Positions 7,802 to 16,278 of a DNA stretch of 26,661 bases are shown here, one piece after another. The notes under the pieces are model-generated. The model was not told where the DNA came from. It saw only the letters and a program-made list of their open reading frames with translations, and did no database searches. Made by a program: the position numbers and the translations under genes. Origin of the DNA: Candidatus Cloacimonadota bacterium (GTDB taxonomy: Bacteria > Cloacimonadota > Cloacimonadia > Cloacimonadales > Cloacimonadaceae); the NCBI GenBank assembly GCA_023228285.1, contig JALOBM010000029.1, positions 1 through 26,661 on the forward strand, written 5' to 3'. The first letter of the stretch is position 1. Each line of letters opens with the position of its first letter.

Positions 7802-8685
7802 ATCCGTTTCAGCCAAAAACGGCGACTGAGAGCCAGCATAATCAACACAATCCCCATTATCTGAATCCAACTGAGATGCTCTCCCAGAAACAGAAACGCC
7901 AGAAACGATGCTATTGCCGGCTTGAGGAAAAAGTAAATCGATGCTCTGGCGGCAGTGAGGGTCTTCATCGCCTCGAAATAAAAGAGATATGCCACTCCCG
8001 TTATAACAATCCCCAAGTAAAGCATCAAGCTGAGATTCGTAAGCGTTGGATCGAAGCGCATGCTTTTACCGATCACAGCATTGATGATACTGAGACTGAT
8101 GCCGCCGATCAAAAATGATGCGCAATTCGTGATGCGATTGCCGTATTTTTGGATCGCCTTTTTGGTGAGCACAGTATAAAGCGCAAAGGTAATCGCTGCC
8201 AGGATCGCAAAGAATACACCCGTGGGCAGATGCACAAAGTTGCTGCTGGTATAGTCCCGCTCGCCCATAATGATGATGATCAACCCAACTACTCCCATCA
8301 GAATGCTAAAGATGTGATAACTGCTAAGACGCTCAGATAAGATCAGATAGGCAAACAAGCTCACAAACAGAGGATTCATGCTCACTATTATCGCCGTGAG
8401 CGATGCCTTCCCATAATAGATTGCCAATTGTAAAAGCAGCATACTGACTACGACGTTCAGGATTCCCAAAGCGCCGAGAGTCAATATGCTGCCAATATTT
8501 AATTTTACTTTATTCCGAGTTCCCTGCAGGATAGCAAAAGGGAGTATTACGGCCCCTCCGATGAGAAATCGCCATGCTGTAATGGCAAAGGGTGAAATCC
8601 CTTCTCCTAATAGCTTTCCGGCGAGTTCCAGAGAAGACCATATACATATCGCTATCAGACTGTACAGGTTACTCTTGATGTTCAA
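7798..8685 (-). CDS. EamA/DMT-family transporter
   Basis: Inner-membrane protein of 295 residues with ten predicted TM helices arranged as two five-helix EamA repeats. The first runs from about 5 to 135 and the second from about 150 to 290, with the characteristic F..P....L....LGE.....Q..G pattern near the end (FLKPAIASFLAFLFLGEHLSWIQIMG). Drug/metabolite transporters of this type export or import small metabolites; the substrate cannot be assigned. The start is TTG 8685, 3 bp after the upstream stop and without a strong Shine-Dalgarno, but the N-terminus aligns with where family members begin. Its stop overlaps the flippase start (ATGA). Its place at the head of a glycan block may be functional, or it may simply be shared transcription. 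Confidence 0.85.
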   Translation of the reverse strand: MNIKSNLYSLIAICIWSSLELAGKLLGEGISPFAITAWRFLIGGAVILPFAILQGTRNKVKLNIGSILTLGALGILNVVVSMLLLQLAIYYGKASLTAIIVSMNPLFVSLFAYLILSERLSSYHIFSILMGVVGLIIIIMGERDYTSSNFVHLPTGVFFAILAAITFALYTVLTKKAIQKYGNRITNCASFLIGGISLSIINAVIGKSMRFDPTLTNLSLMLYLGIVITGVAYLFYFEAMKTLTAARASIYFFLKPAIASFLAFLFLGEHLSWIQIMGIVLIMLALSRRFWLKRI

Positions 8686-8688
8686 GGT

Positions 8689-10368
8689 TTATTTCATTAA
8701 GACCATTTTCTTGGTGGAACTGTAGCTTCCGGATCTCAGACGGAAGAAGTACACACCGCTGGACACGGCTGAACCGCTGTTATCCAAACCATTCCATACC
8801 AAGCTATTTACCCCGGCATTTGTCTGTTGGACATCATAACTCTTCACTAGCTGACCTTTCTGATTGAAGATATCGATGATGGCAGGAGCTGGTTTTTCCA
8901 TCTGGAATTGAATAGTGGTTTCAGGATTGAAGGGGTTCGGATAGTTACCAATCAAAGCCACTTGTGCGGGAACCTGCAAGGGATCTTCGTTTGAGGTGGG
9001 ATTGAAGTCAGAAAGGTTTCTGGGAGTGATCTGAGCGGTTTCCTGATAGTGACCAACCAAACCGTTCAGGCTAAATGTACCGGTAGGAATCAGAGTATCG
9101 ATGTAATCGGCTTCTGAAAAAGCGGTGCGGAAGGTGAGATTGCCAGTGCCATCAGTAATAGTATAGTTCTGGCCGCTGGCGAAGTTTCCGCTACCTTCTG
9201 TGAAGTTTACATTGTCGATGTAAACCAAACGTGACTGGTAGCTATTTGTGCCAATATCTGCATTCAAATCGCCAATGGTAACAGTGGGGATATGGATCCA
9301 GTTGTTAGTGCTGGTAGCAGGTCCGGGATCTTGAGTTGGGATGAATTGCAAGGTCTCAAAATACATGCTCAGTTTTCCGGTAAGACCTGTGATCGCATCG
9401 CCGATCTCATAGTTTGTGGTAATGGCACCAGCGGTGTCATCGATCAGCACTGCAGCATCATGATCCTGCACATACTTTTGATTACGAGAGGATCTCTTGT
9501 ATGTAAGAAATACATCATTGGTAATTTTATAGACAGTGCTATTATCGGCAGTCTGAGCTCTCAATTCGGTAAGGTTATTGATGGGAACCACAAAACCGTA
9601 AACTGCGGACACAATAGCGCTGGGCTCATAACCTTCAGCATATCCTCTGGCCTTGATTGTTGTAGGCTCAGACACGTTGATAGGTGTGCTGAACAGTGTG
9701 GAAGACTGAGTTGGTTCACTACCATCGATAGTATAATAAATACTTGCGCCTTCGGTAGTTGTGGATAAGGTAACATTGATAGGTTGGTCATAATGTCCTG
9801 CAGGAGGATTAAAAGTAGGATTGGCTACAAACTGTTGTCCGCTGCCATAAGCTGTCCATTCGATGTTATCGATTGTCACCTGACGATTGGAAGTTCCACC
9901 CTGGATGTTCCGGATTTCCATCACAAAATCACCAGGCACATTCACGCCATTCACTACGAAATCGTAAACAGTTGGGTCAGCACCGGAAGTACCGCCAAAG
10001 GGCTCAGATTCTGCTACCAGGAGATCGTTGATGTACAGAGCAATCTGTCTGTCTCCGGCACTGGTATAAGCTTTACGCATCTGAACCGAGAAGTTTCCGA
10101 TACCGCCGGGTATACTGGAAGAAACGATCCTGCTGGGAGCTTCGCTGCGTCTCAATATCATTCCTTGGCCTTCGATTGAATTATCGTTTGAGCCCGCCAC
10201 AGATCCTGTGACAGCGTAATAGTTCCATTCCACACCGGTGTCTCCGGTGAATGAGCCGTCAATGTAGTTGGTGCCAGTATAATCAAAGTTGGCAAAGGTC
10301 TCTTGGCCTTGTGCCCATACTGTCACTGCAGCTACAAGACAAAGGACTATCATTAAGGTTTTCTTCAT
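8689..10368 (-). CDS. Exported multidomain protein with PNPFNPET sorting tail
   Basis: Secreted or surface protein of 559 residues. A signal peptide is at 1-21 (MKKTLMIVLCLVAAVTVWAQ). Residues about 24-175 form a beta-rich region like those beside nuclease domains in secreted Bacteroidota-type proteins. About 185-260 match the chitobiase/beta-hexosaminidase C-terminal-like repeat (YYTIDGSEPT, TIKARGYAEGYEPS). About 262-450 resemble an OB-fold-like or DUF5689-like segment. The last ~90 residues are a FlgD-like/type-A sorting domain beginning NYPNPFNPETTIQF and ending in KKMVLMK. No nuclease or glycosidase catalytic motif is visible, so a binding or structural role is more likely. ATG 10368 is preceded by GGAGGA at 4 nt; the in-frame ATG 10380 lies within that site. 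The secretion machinery for the tail is not in the window. Confidence 0.87.
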   Translation of the reverse strand: MKKTLMIVLCLVAAVTVWAQGQETFANFDYTGTNYIDGSFTGDTGVEWNYYAVTGSVAGSNDNSIEGQGMILRRSEAPSRIVSSSIPGGIGNFSVQMRKAYTSAGDRQIALYINDLLVAESEPFGGTSGADPTVYDFVVNGVNVPGDFVMEIRNIQGGTSNRQVTIDNIEWTAYGSGQQFVANPTFNPPAGHYDQPINVTLSTTTEGASIYYTIDGSEPTQSSTLFSTPINVSEPTTIKARGYAEGYEPSAIVSAVYGFVVPINNLTELRAQTADNSTVYKITNDVFLTYKRSSRNQKYVQDHDAAVLIDDTAGAITTNYEIGDAITGLTGKLSMYFETLQFIPTQDPGPATSTNNWIHIPTVTIGDLNADIGTNSYQSRLVYIDNVNFTEGSGNFASGQNYTITDGTGNLTFRTAFSEADYIDTLIPTGTFSLNGLVGHYQETAQITPRNLSDFNPTSNEDPLQVPAQVALIGNYPNPFNPETTIQFQMEKPAPAIIDIFNQKGQLVKSYDVQQTNAGVNSLVWNGLDNSGSAVSSGVYFFRLRSGSYSSTKKMVLMK

Positions 10369-10434
10369 AATTTCCTCCATGAAATTACGTATTTCACTGT
10401 TCCTTGCTTATTTAAATCCATATCATTACCCCTG

Positions 10435-11229
10435 TCATAAAGCCAACAGGGCTGTATACAAAAAGCTTCCGGCAAGGAGGATACTATCGGTACGATCCAA
10501 TATTCCTCCGTGTCCGGGAATCAATTTCGAACTGTCTTTCACATTACAAAACCTTTTGAGCATAGATTCCAAAAGGTCTCCAAGCTGACCGAACACGCCT
10601 GCTGCCAGCGCTAGGAGCACAAGCTGCGTAGGCGTAAAATAGCCGATATTTCCAATATACAACATAAATGAAATTAACGCGGGAGCAAGTAGTCCAGCCA
10701 CAAAACCTTCAAGGCTTTTCCGGGGGCTAACTTGTGTTATTCCACGACGTTTCCCAAAGCGCATACCTACAAAATAGGCACATGAATCCACTATCCAGAT
10801 CATCAGTATTAAGGCAAGCAAAATCTTGGATTCTGGCTGTAGCAACGCTATCTTCACGATCATTGCCGGCATCAGAGCAGTATATACTGTACCGAACAGA
10901 TTGGCAAACAAGCGTGGTACACTTTTTTGCTCTTCCCAATCGAACATAACCTCCAGCATCGCGGCGATGAAGGCTGTCAGCAGCAGGCCGATCTCCCACT
11001 TTGGGAAAAGGAGCCATAAGCTGTAAAGCAAGGGATTGATAATCACCCACAACCAGGGGATGCAAATTCCCGCTTTTCTCATCATGGCGATGTACTCCTG
11101 ACTTCCCATCAGGCTGACCAGTAAAAACATCAGATACAATGGGATACCTTCGAAATACAAAGCTAGGATCAGGACAGGGATGAAAAAAATAGAAACCAAC
11201 ACTCTTTTACTTAGTTCAGACATCATCAT
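10435..11229 (-). CDS. cdsA: Phosphatidate cytidylyltransferase
   Basis: Integral membrane enzyme of 264 residues that converts phosphatidic acid and CTP to CDP-diacylglycerol, the branch-point precursor of phospholipids. The C-terminal CDS signature is complete: S-x-L-K-R-x4-K-D followed by LIPGHGGILDRTD, including the Asp residues that bind metal. About seven to eight TM helices precede and surround it. The start overlaps the uppS stop (ATGA at 11229) and begins with three consecutive ATG codons. It is preceded by a run of seven G that provides the Shine-Dalgarno-like sequence. uppS-cdsA adjacency is common in bacteria. The gene is followed by a 66-bp gap before the exported protein. Confidence 0.95.
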   Translation of the reverse strand: MMMSELSKRVLVSIFFIPVLILALYFEGIPLYLMFLLVSLMGSQEYIAMMRKAGICIPWLWVIINPLLYSLWLLFPKWEIGLLLTAFIAAMLEVMFDWEEQKSVPRLFANLFGTVYTALMPAMIVKIALLQPESKILLALILMIWIVDSCAYFVGMRFGKRRGITQVSPRKSLEGFVAGLLAPALISFMLYIGNIGYFTPTQLVLLALAAGVFGQLGDLLESMLKRFCNVKDSSKLIPGHGGILDRTDSILLAGSFLYTALLAL

Positions 11230-11948
11230 ACCCCCCCAAACCTACGCTTTCTGCCCTGAAAGTCCAGTAGTGCAAGCAGCAACTCCAATTTGCCAAAATC
11301 CGGCCATAAAGTGTCTGTTACATAGATTTCAGCATAAGATGCCTGCCAGATCAGGAAATTCGAGAGCCTGGATTCTCCGCTTGTTCGTATAATTAAATCG
11401 GGATCGGGCTGACCTGCTGTATACAGGTAATCACCGAAGTTTTCCGGAGATAGTTCAGCTATCTGCTGTGAATCTAGCTTTTTGATAGCTTCGATGATCT
11501 CCATGCGACCACCATAATTGAAGGCAATGTTTAACTTCAACCCAGTGTTCTTATGTGTTTTAGCTGCCAAAGTTTTGATCTCAGCTAAATAACTGGGATC
11601 CAAGCCTTGTGTGGAGCCGATGATATCGATATAAACATTCTGCTCGTTTAGCTCCGGAATCTCGTCTATCAAATACTCCTTCAACAGCTTCAGGAGGCCT
11701 TGCACTTCATCTTTGGGACGCACCCAATTCTCGGTGGAAAAGGCATAAAAGGTTATTAATTGGAGTTTTAGCTCCACTCCCAGTTCCACTACCTGACGAA
11801 TGGCCTTTGCACCTGCTCTGTGCCCAAACAACCTCGGTTGCATACGCTTTTTTGCCCATCTGCCATTTCCGTCCATAATGATCCCGATATGCTTGGGTAA
11901 GCGTGCCATATCCAGCTTTGGAAGCAGACTCCTGTAATCCTTAGCCAT
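11226..11948 (-). CDS. uppS: Isoprenyl transferase (undecaprenyl diphosphate synthase)
   Basis: Cytosolic cis-prenyltransferase of 240 residues that condenses isopentenyl diphosphates onto farnesyl diphosphate to give the C55 carrier used for peptidoglycan and surface glycans. The N-terminal block HIGIIMDGNGRWAKKR places the catalytic Asp at D26, the same number as in E. coli, followed by GNGRW. The C-terminal RTSGESRLSNFLIWQ and LWPDF motifs, which bind the incoming diphosphate, are intact. The start at 11948 overlaps the prfB stop by 8 bp, and the stop overlaps cdsA. Its presence upstream of a flippase and glycosyltransferase block fits supply of the lipid carrier. Confidence 0.96.
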   Translation of the reverse strand: MAKDYRSLLPKLDMARLPKHIGIIMDGNGRWAKKRMQPRLFGHRAGAKAIRQVVELGVELKLQLITFYAFSTENWVRPKDEVQGLLKLLKEYLIDEIPELNEQNVYIDIIGSTQGLDPSYLAEIKTLAAKTHKNTGLKLNIAFNYGGRMEIIEAIKKLDSQQIAELSPENFGDYLYTAGQPDPDLIIRTSGESRLSNFLIWQASYAEIYVTDTLWPDFGKLELLLALLDFQGRKRRFGGV

Positions 11949-13056
11949 TCATCCTCGATTTTGCGCTCAACTTCAGCCAGGCATAGATAAAGGGATCCAG
12001 ATCGCCATCCATTACCTTATCTACCTGACCGCTTTCAAAGTTGGTGCGGTGATCTTTTACCATCTGATAGGGTTGAAACACGTAAGAGCGGATCTGATTC
12101 CCCCATCCAATGTCTGATTTGGAGTTTTCCTGATTCTTTTTTTCTGCTTCCCTAAGCTCCTCATAATATTGATACAATCTGCTTTTCAAGATTGCCATGG
12201 CTTTTTCGCGGTTTTGAATCTGAGAGCGTTCATTTTGGCAGCTAACTACTATGTTTGTAGGCAGATGGGTGATGCGCACCGCAGAGTCCGTGGTATTCAC
12301 ATGCTGTCCCCCTGCTCCACTGGATCTGTAGGTATCGATCTTGAGGTCCTTGGCGTCTATCTCTACCTCAATATCGTCATCAAACTCTGGATACACAAAT
12401 ACCGAAGCAAATGAAGTCTGCCGTTTCCCCTGGGCATTAAACGGACTCATCCGCACCAGACGGTGGATGCCGATCTCACTTTTGAGCATGCCATAAGCAA
12501 AATTTCCCAAAATCTCTATGGTTGCGCTTTTGATGCCAGCTTCTTCCCCGGGCAGACTGTCGATGATGTTAAATACATATTTACTATCTTCCGCCCAACG
12601 CATGTACATGCGGAGCAGCATATTAGCCCAATCCTGTGCTTCAGTACCACCCGCACCGGCATGAATGGTAAACAGGGCATCGTTGTGGTCATATTTATCG
12701 TTCAAAAGGCATTCTATCTCAGCTTTTTCGGTAAAGAGCCGAATCGCGGGAAGTCTCCCTATGGCTTCTTCCAGCATATCGTTGGAAAAATCTTCATCCA
12801 GAAAGCTAATATAGGTTTCCAGCTCATCTTTGGTAGCTTCCAGATCAGCTATGTGCTGAATCTCATCGCGCAATTGAGATACGCGTTTACCGGTCTTTTT
12901 GGCTATATTTTGATCTTCCCAAAAACCGGGTTCATTCATACTGTTTTCCAGTTCTTGCAGTTCTTGTTTCTTTTTATCCTGATCCAGAAGCTTGCGGATC
13001 TCCCTTATTTGGTCGATCAGTTCTGTGGCTTCTCGTTTAAATTCAATATAGTCCAT
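11941..13056 (-). CDS. prfB: Peptide chain release factor 2
   Basis: Class I release factor of 371 residues that reads UGA and UAA stop codons on the ribosome. The codon-recognition tripeptide is SPF at 204-206, diagnostic of RF2 rather than RF1 (PxT), and the peptidyl-hydrolysis GGQ motif is at 249-251, with spacing as in E. coli. The N-terminal helical domain is complete. Unlike most bacterial prfB genes, the frame is continuous: where E. coli has CUU followed by an in-frame UGA and a +1 shift, this gene reads CTT CTG GAT (residues 23-25) with no stop. The autoregulatory frameshift is therefore absent. ATG 13056 has AAGGAT 6 nt upstream. It heads the minus-strand run. Confidence 0.97.
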   Translation of the reverse strand: MDYIEFKREATELIDQIREIRKLLDQDKKKQELQELENSMNEPGFWEDQNIAKKTGKRVSQLRDEIQHIADLEATKDELETYISFLDEDFSNDMLEEAIGRLPAIRLFTEKAEIECLLNDKYDHNDALFTIHAGAGGTEAQDWANMLLRMYMRWAEDSKYVFNIIDSLPGEEAGIKSATIEILGNFAYGMLKSEIGIHRLVRMSPFNAQGKRQTSFASVFVYPEFDDDIEVEIDAKDLKIDTYRSSGAGGQHVNTTDSAVRITHLPTNIVVSCQNERSQIQNREKAMAILKSRLYQYYEELREAEKKNQENSKSDIGWGNQIRSYVFQPYQMVKDHRTNFESGQVDKVMDGDLDPFIYAWLKLSAKSRMNG

Positions 13057-13085
13057 CAGTTATCCTTCAAAATAGGCTTCAACTC

Positions 13086-13114
13086 AAAATGTGATACACA
13101 AGCGATTGTGTCAA
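13086..13114 (-). promoter_or_regulatory. Candidate prfB promoter
   Basis: On the minus strand TTGACA (13114-13109) is followed after 17 bp by CATTTT (13091-13086), a weak -10. The pair lies about 30-58 bp upstream of the prfB start. The -35 match is perfect and the spacing ideal, but the -10 is poor, so this is only a candidate. Confidence 0.35.
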
Positions 13115-13299
13115 GCGCAAACTGAAAATATTCCTTCAGTTTCCCTGTTTTCTACTGCTCATCGACTTGATTTTTTGTGAAAACCAAATCGTCTGGATAG
13201 TATGCCCATATCACTATCTGAAAACAGTTTCATCAGAAATCTTTGGTGGATAGTGTCCTCATCTGTTTCTTCCCTTTTGAATAAAGCCTTGCTGAACGG

Positions 13300-13351
13300 G
13301 ATATAAAGCTGTTATCATCCAGTGGTCACTCGATGATAACGGGATGATATC
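13300..13351. repeat. Dispersed 52-bp modular palindrome, copy B
   Basis: Modules at 13300-13306 (GATATAA), 13311-13316 (GTTATC), 13321-13330 (AGTGGTCACT), 13335-13340 (GATAAC) and 13345-13351 (TGATATC) are each separated by 4 nt and symmetric about 13325.5. Here the stem next to the centre is extended to a perfect 9 bp (GTTATCATC/GATGATAAC). It sits between two divergent genes, about 245 bp from prfB and 218 bp from the lipoprotein gene. Confidence 0.88.
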
Positions 13352-13568
13352 ACGATTGGCACGAGTTTGGAAGAAGGGTGGGACTCGAGATTCACTGAGG
13401 GATAAAGCTTTTCTGGAAGTATAAACAATCAGATCAGGCAAGCTTTCTGCCTGTGGACTTCCTACAACTGAAACATTGCGGGAAAATTCTGGCTTGACAA
13501 GAGAAAGCTAATATCAGACAGGTTCCTGTGTAAACAGAACAGAAAATTGACTTATCATAGAGGTTTTG

Positions 13569-14816
13569 ATGAAAATCGCTACATTCCGCGTCGGGCTTGG
13601 TATTCTATGTATCGCCCTTGCTCTGTCTGCTTGCGCACGAAACAAAAAGTATCTATCCAAAGCAGAAAATGAGCGCAAGTTGGGGAATTACGAAACCGCG
13701 GCATTCTACGCTATCGAATCCTTGAAACTGAAACCGGACTACCGCAAAGCTCAGATTGCTTTGAAAGAAAGCTATCCCCTTGCCATCGTTCAACGTAAGG
13801 AACGTCTATTAGCCCTGCAAGCCAGGGATGAGCAAGATAATCTGGAAGACATACTGGTAGAGTATATGGCTCTACAAAAGCTTAGCGATGCCATTCGAAG
13901 CCTGCCCGCCATCATCAATCCCGAAACCGGGATGACACTTATCTTCGACTCCAGCGATTACAGCGCTCAGATAGCAGACACCAAAACTATGTGTGCGGAG
14001 ATGTATTATCAAAAAGGCTTACACCAGAGTAGGATGGATACGTCCAGAACAGGGCAGCGACTTGCCGCTGAACACTTTAAGAGAGCAATGGTCTTTGTCC
14101 CGAACTATTTGGATAGTGCCAGCCGTTATGAAAGCGCCCGCCAAAACGCCGTTACCCGAGTAGCAATCCTGCCTTTTGATGATGTGTCCGGTTTTGGCAA
14201 GAAACACGGAGCTGCATCTGAGATACTAAGCGCAATGATCGTGGATAAGCTCCTGCAGAAATCATCTTTGATGGAATACTCTGAACTCATTACCCGCGAC
14301 AGAATCGAGCAAGTGCTCAGCGAACAGGAATTTAACGCTTCCGGTTTGGTTGAAGAAAGCAGTACTGCATCCATCGGACACTTGCTGGGTGCAAATGCCA
14401 TCCTGAGCGGAAAAATACTCCAGATTGCATACAACGCTCCCCGCGTGATTAGTAAAGATATCTCTGAAACTGGCATCGTGGAAGAAGAAAGCGACAATGA
14501 GGTCAAAGAAAAGGAGATAAGCTGCAGTTTCACGGAATATACCATGAATAGCAGCATGCAGGTAGTTGCTTCCTACACTTTACTTGAGGTAAGCAGCGGA
14601 AAGATATTGGCACACAAGAATTTCAACCCAACATATACTTTCAATGAAAAATGGGGAAAAGTGCTAAGTGGAGATGCTCGTGCCCTTAGCAAGAAGCAAC
14701 AAGAGCTGGTTAATACTACCGAGGCTTTGGCGCCATCGCCAGCGCAAATGCTTCATACGGTTTTGGAAAACCTGAGTGATGAACTTACGGAACACATTTC
14801 GGGATATATGAGATGA
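13569..14816 (+). CDS. CsgG-like outer-membrane lipoprotein with TPR-like region
   Basis: Predicted lipoprotein of 415 residues. The N-terminal signal ends in the lipobox LSAC with the lipidated Cys at residue 22. Residues about 27-75 and 150-190 have TPR-like helix pairs (GNYETAAFYAIESLKLKPDYRKA; AAEHFKRAMVFVPNYLDSA). From about 197 the sequence RVAILPFDDVSG, then TRDRIEQVL and GANAILSGKI, follows the CsgG/HfaB/FlgO fold that forms or decorates outer-membrane pores and rings. No curlin or holdfast gene is visible, so curli export should not be assumed. The start is ATG 13569 with GAGG 5 nt upstream, rather than TTG 13566. It overlaps the following lipoprotein gene by ATGA, suggesting equimolar production. 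Confidence 0.8.
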   Translation: MKIATFRVGLGILCIALALSACARNKKYLSKAENERKLGNYETAAFYAIESLKLKPDYRKAQIALKESYPLAIVQRKERLLALQARDEQDNLEDILVEYMALQKLSDAIRSLPAIINPETGMTLIFDSSDYSAQIADTKTMCAEMYYQKGLHQSRMDTSRTGQRLAAEHFKRAMVFVPNYLDSASRYESARQNAVTRVAILPFDDVSGFGKKHGAASEILSAMIVDKLLQKSSLMEYSELITRDRIEQVLSEQEFNASGLVEESSTASIGHLLGANAILSGKILQIAYNAPRVISKDISETGIVEEESDNEVKEKEISCSFTEYTMNSSMQVVASYTLLEVSSGKILAHKNFNPTYTFNEKWGKVLSGDARALSKKQQELVNTTEALAPSPAQMLHTVLENLSDELTEHISGYMR

Positions 14817-16132
14817 GATATCTTGCGATTTTACTTGTCTGTCTCATCTGCTTGATAGGATGTTCAACAATTAAAAGCTTGCCGGATTGGATCAATACAC
14901 CGAATTATCATCCCTCCTATTTCAGCGCTTTTGTGCAAGTAAAGAGCAGCCTGCCACATTATAAAGACCTAGCGCGGGATATGGCAGCAAATGACATCGC
15001 CATGCAGATAAGCACATACATAGAATCTGAGACCAGGGTGTCTGAAACAGAGATCATGGGCATCTCAAACAGTGAATACTTATCGAACATACGCAGTAGC
15101 AGCAGTGCCAGCCTGAAGAACCTTAGCCCAGTTGAAAGCTATGAGGACGAGGATACATATTATGTGTTGTACAGACTTAGTAAGGCAGAATACTATGCAG
15201 AAAGGGCGAGGCAGCGAGACCTGGCTCTGACACTGGCACAAGATTTGCTAATGCAATACGACGAAGCAGAAGAACAACCCGGCATCGCTCTTCCCTACCT
15301 ACTTTCGGCCTTGGATCTGATTGCCGCATATCTGGATATGGATCTTACCTGCCCTATGGGCAATATGGCGAGCATCATCTACTCCCGCCTGAATCACCTG
15401 CCACAGCTTATCAATTATCAATGGAATATACAAAGCCTGTCCGCAGTAGCAAAAGCGCAAAAAAGTCTTGTCTTGGAAGGCTATGTTCGTAATCGGGAAA
15501 GCGGAGTGGCCTTGGCCAATATCCCCCTGGAAGCGTCATCCGAAGCAATTGACTTTACCAATCCCCAATTCAGCAATACTGAAGGTAGATTCAACTTCAA
15601 TATCTGTCGTATAGATAGTTACGAACCCTTTCAAACAGTGAATCTGAGCTTCAACAAGGAGCATTATTCATCGCTATTGCATAACAAAACTGCTCAGAAG
15701 ATCTGGGATGGCCTGAGCTTCGATACGAGCAGATTGGTCATCGAAGTCATGAAGCCCCAGGTTTTCCTTGATTATGCCTATCTTTCAGCCTTTCAAGGAG
15801 GCTATCGCGATACGGTTGCCGGAGCATTGGCAAATCTGAACGTAGGAGTGGCAGCAAAACTGGATGAAGCCGACTACTTGGTAAAAGTAAGGATTGAAGC
15901 AAAACCGGGAAAATATATCAACAACATGAAGTACTTCACTTCCCTGGCGGATATACGCCTGAGCCTGATCGATCCCAACAGCGGAGCTACCATCAACTAT
16001 CTGGAGCAGACCAATCTAAAAAGCGGAGCAACTACTCGTGAAGCAGCCGAACGTAATGCGGAACGCGATGCTGCTACCATGATCGGAGAATCCCTGCTCT
16101 ATCGCCTATTGTACAACTACCTCCTAAAGTGA
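14813..16132 (+). CDS. LPP20-like lipoprotein
   Basis: Predicted lipoprotein of 439 residues with lipobox LIGC (Cys17). After it comes PDWINTP, the PDW.. start typical of LPP20/FlgP-type proteins, then a helical segment (ARDMAANDIAMQIS) and a YYVLYRLSKAEYYAERARQ stretch matching that fold's end. Residues about 220-285 look like a carboxypeptidase-regulatory-type beta sandwich (EGYVRNRESGVALANIPL...TEGRFNF). The C-terminal ~120 residues form another alpha/beta domain with a helix rich in Ala and Arg (AAERNAERDAATMIGES). It is translationally coupled to the CsgG-like gene. In Vibrio and Campylobacter, LPP20-type FlgP forms outer-membrane rings beside flagella (with the CsgG-like FlgO in Vibrio). 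No flagellar genes are seen here, so the analogy is structural only. Confidence 0.7.
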   Translation: MRYLAILLVCLICLIGCSTIKSLPDWINTPNYHPSYFSAFVQVKSSLPHYKDLARDMAANDIAMQISTYIESETRVSETEIMGISNSEYLSNIRSSSSASLKNLSPVESYEDEDTYYVLYRLSKAEYYAERARQRDLALTLAQDLLMQYDEAEEQPGIALPYLLSALDLIAAYLDMDLTCPMGNMASIIYSRLNHLPQLINYQWNIQSLSAVAKAQKSLVLEGYVRNRESGVALANIPLEASSEAIDFTNPQFSNTEGRFNFNICRIDSYEPFQTVNLSFNKEHYSSLLHNKTAQKIWDGLSFDTSRLVIEVMKPQVFLDYAYLSAFQGGYRDTVAGALANLNVGVAAKLDEADYLVKVRIEAKPGKYINNMKYFTSLADIRLSLIDPNSGATINYLEQTNLKSGATTREAAERNAERDAATMIGESLLYRLLYNYLLK

Positions 16133-16162
16133 ATGTTACACGAGCTCTTACCAGAAATTCCC

Positions 16163-16191
16163 TTGACATCAGAGGGGAACTGAGACTGTTT
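16163..16191 (+). promoter_or_regulatory. Candidate promoter upstream of the ABC gene
   Basis: TTGACA at 16163-16168 is followed after 17 bp by CTGTTT, a poor -10, with CAATAT a few bases further on. It lies in the 146-bp gap between the LPP20-like gene and the FHA-ABC gene. The gap otherwise shows only weak hairpins and no clear terminator, so readthrough from upstream is also possible. Confidence 0.25.
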
Positions 16192-16278
16192 GCAATATAC
16201 GCTAAAGAATACTAAAAATATTATTGTGGAGTGTGTCTTGATAGTCGTACATAGATTAGCAAGCTATAGGATGGTTTT

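Larger units (their letters stand above)
13057..13568. other. Divergent intergenic region with palindrome B
   Basis: This 512-bp region separates prfB (minus) from the CsgG-like lipoprotein gene (plus) and must hold promoters for both. Visible elements are a TTGACA-type box on each strand (13109-13114 minus; 13494-13499 plus, without a good -10), the 52-bp palindrome (13300-13351), and a 6-bp hairpin CAGGCA/TGCCTG (13435-13453). A 60-residue minus-strand frame (13259-13441) merely crosses the palindrome. Confidence 0.6.

Noticed and set aside
9292..9768. 158-residue plus-strand frame
   Set aside because: It is antisense to the exported sorting-tail protein, whose frame has a signal peptide and recognisable domains.
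12463..13125. 220-residue plus-strand frame opposite prfB
   Set aside because: It lies antisense to a complete, strongly conserved RF2 gene. Its sequence is the composition expected of a shadow frame and has no domain.
13494..13522. TTGACA as promoter of the CsgG-like gene
   Set aside because: The -35 match is perfect, but the position 17 bp on is GACAGG and no acceptable -10 falls at 15-19 bp spacing. The TAATAT nearby is only 9 bp away.
16158..16179. Possible terminator TTCCC/GGGAA after the LPP20-like gene
   Set aside because: The stem is only 5 bp and no T-run follows on either side. It also overlaps the TTGACA box.
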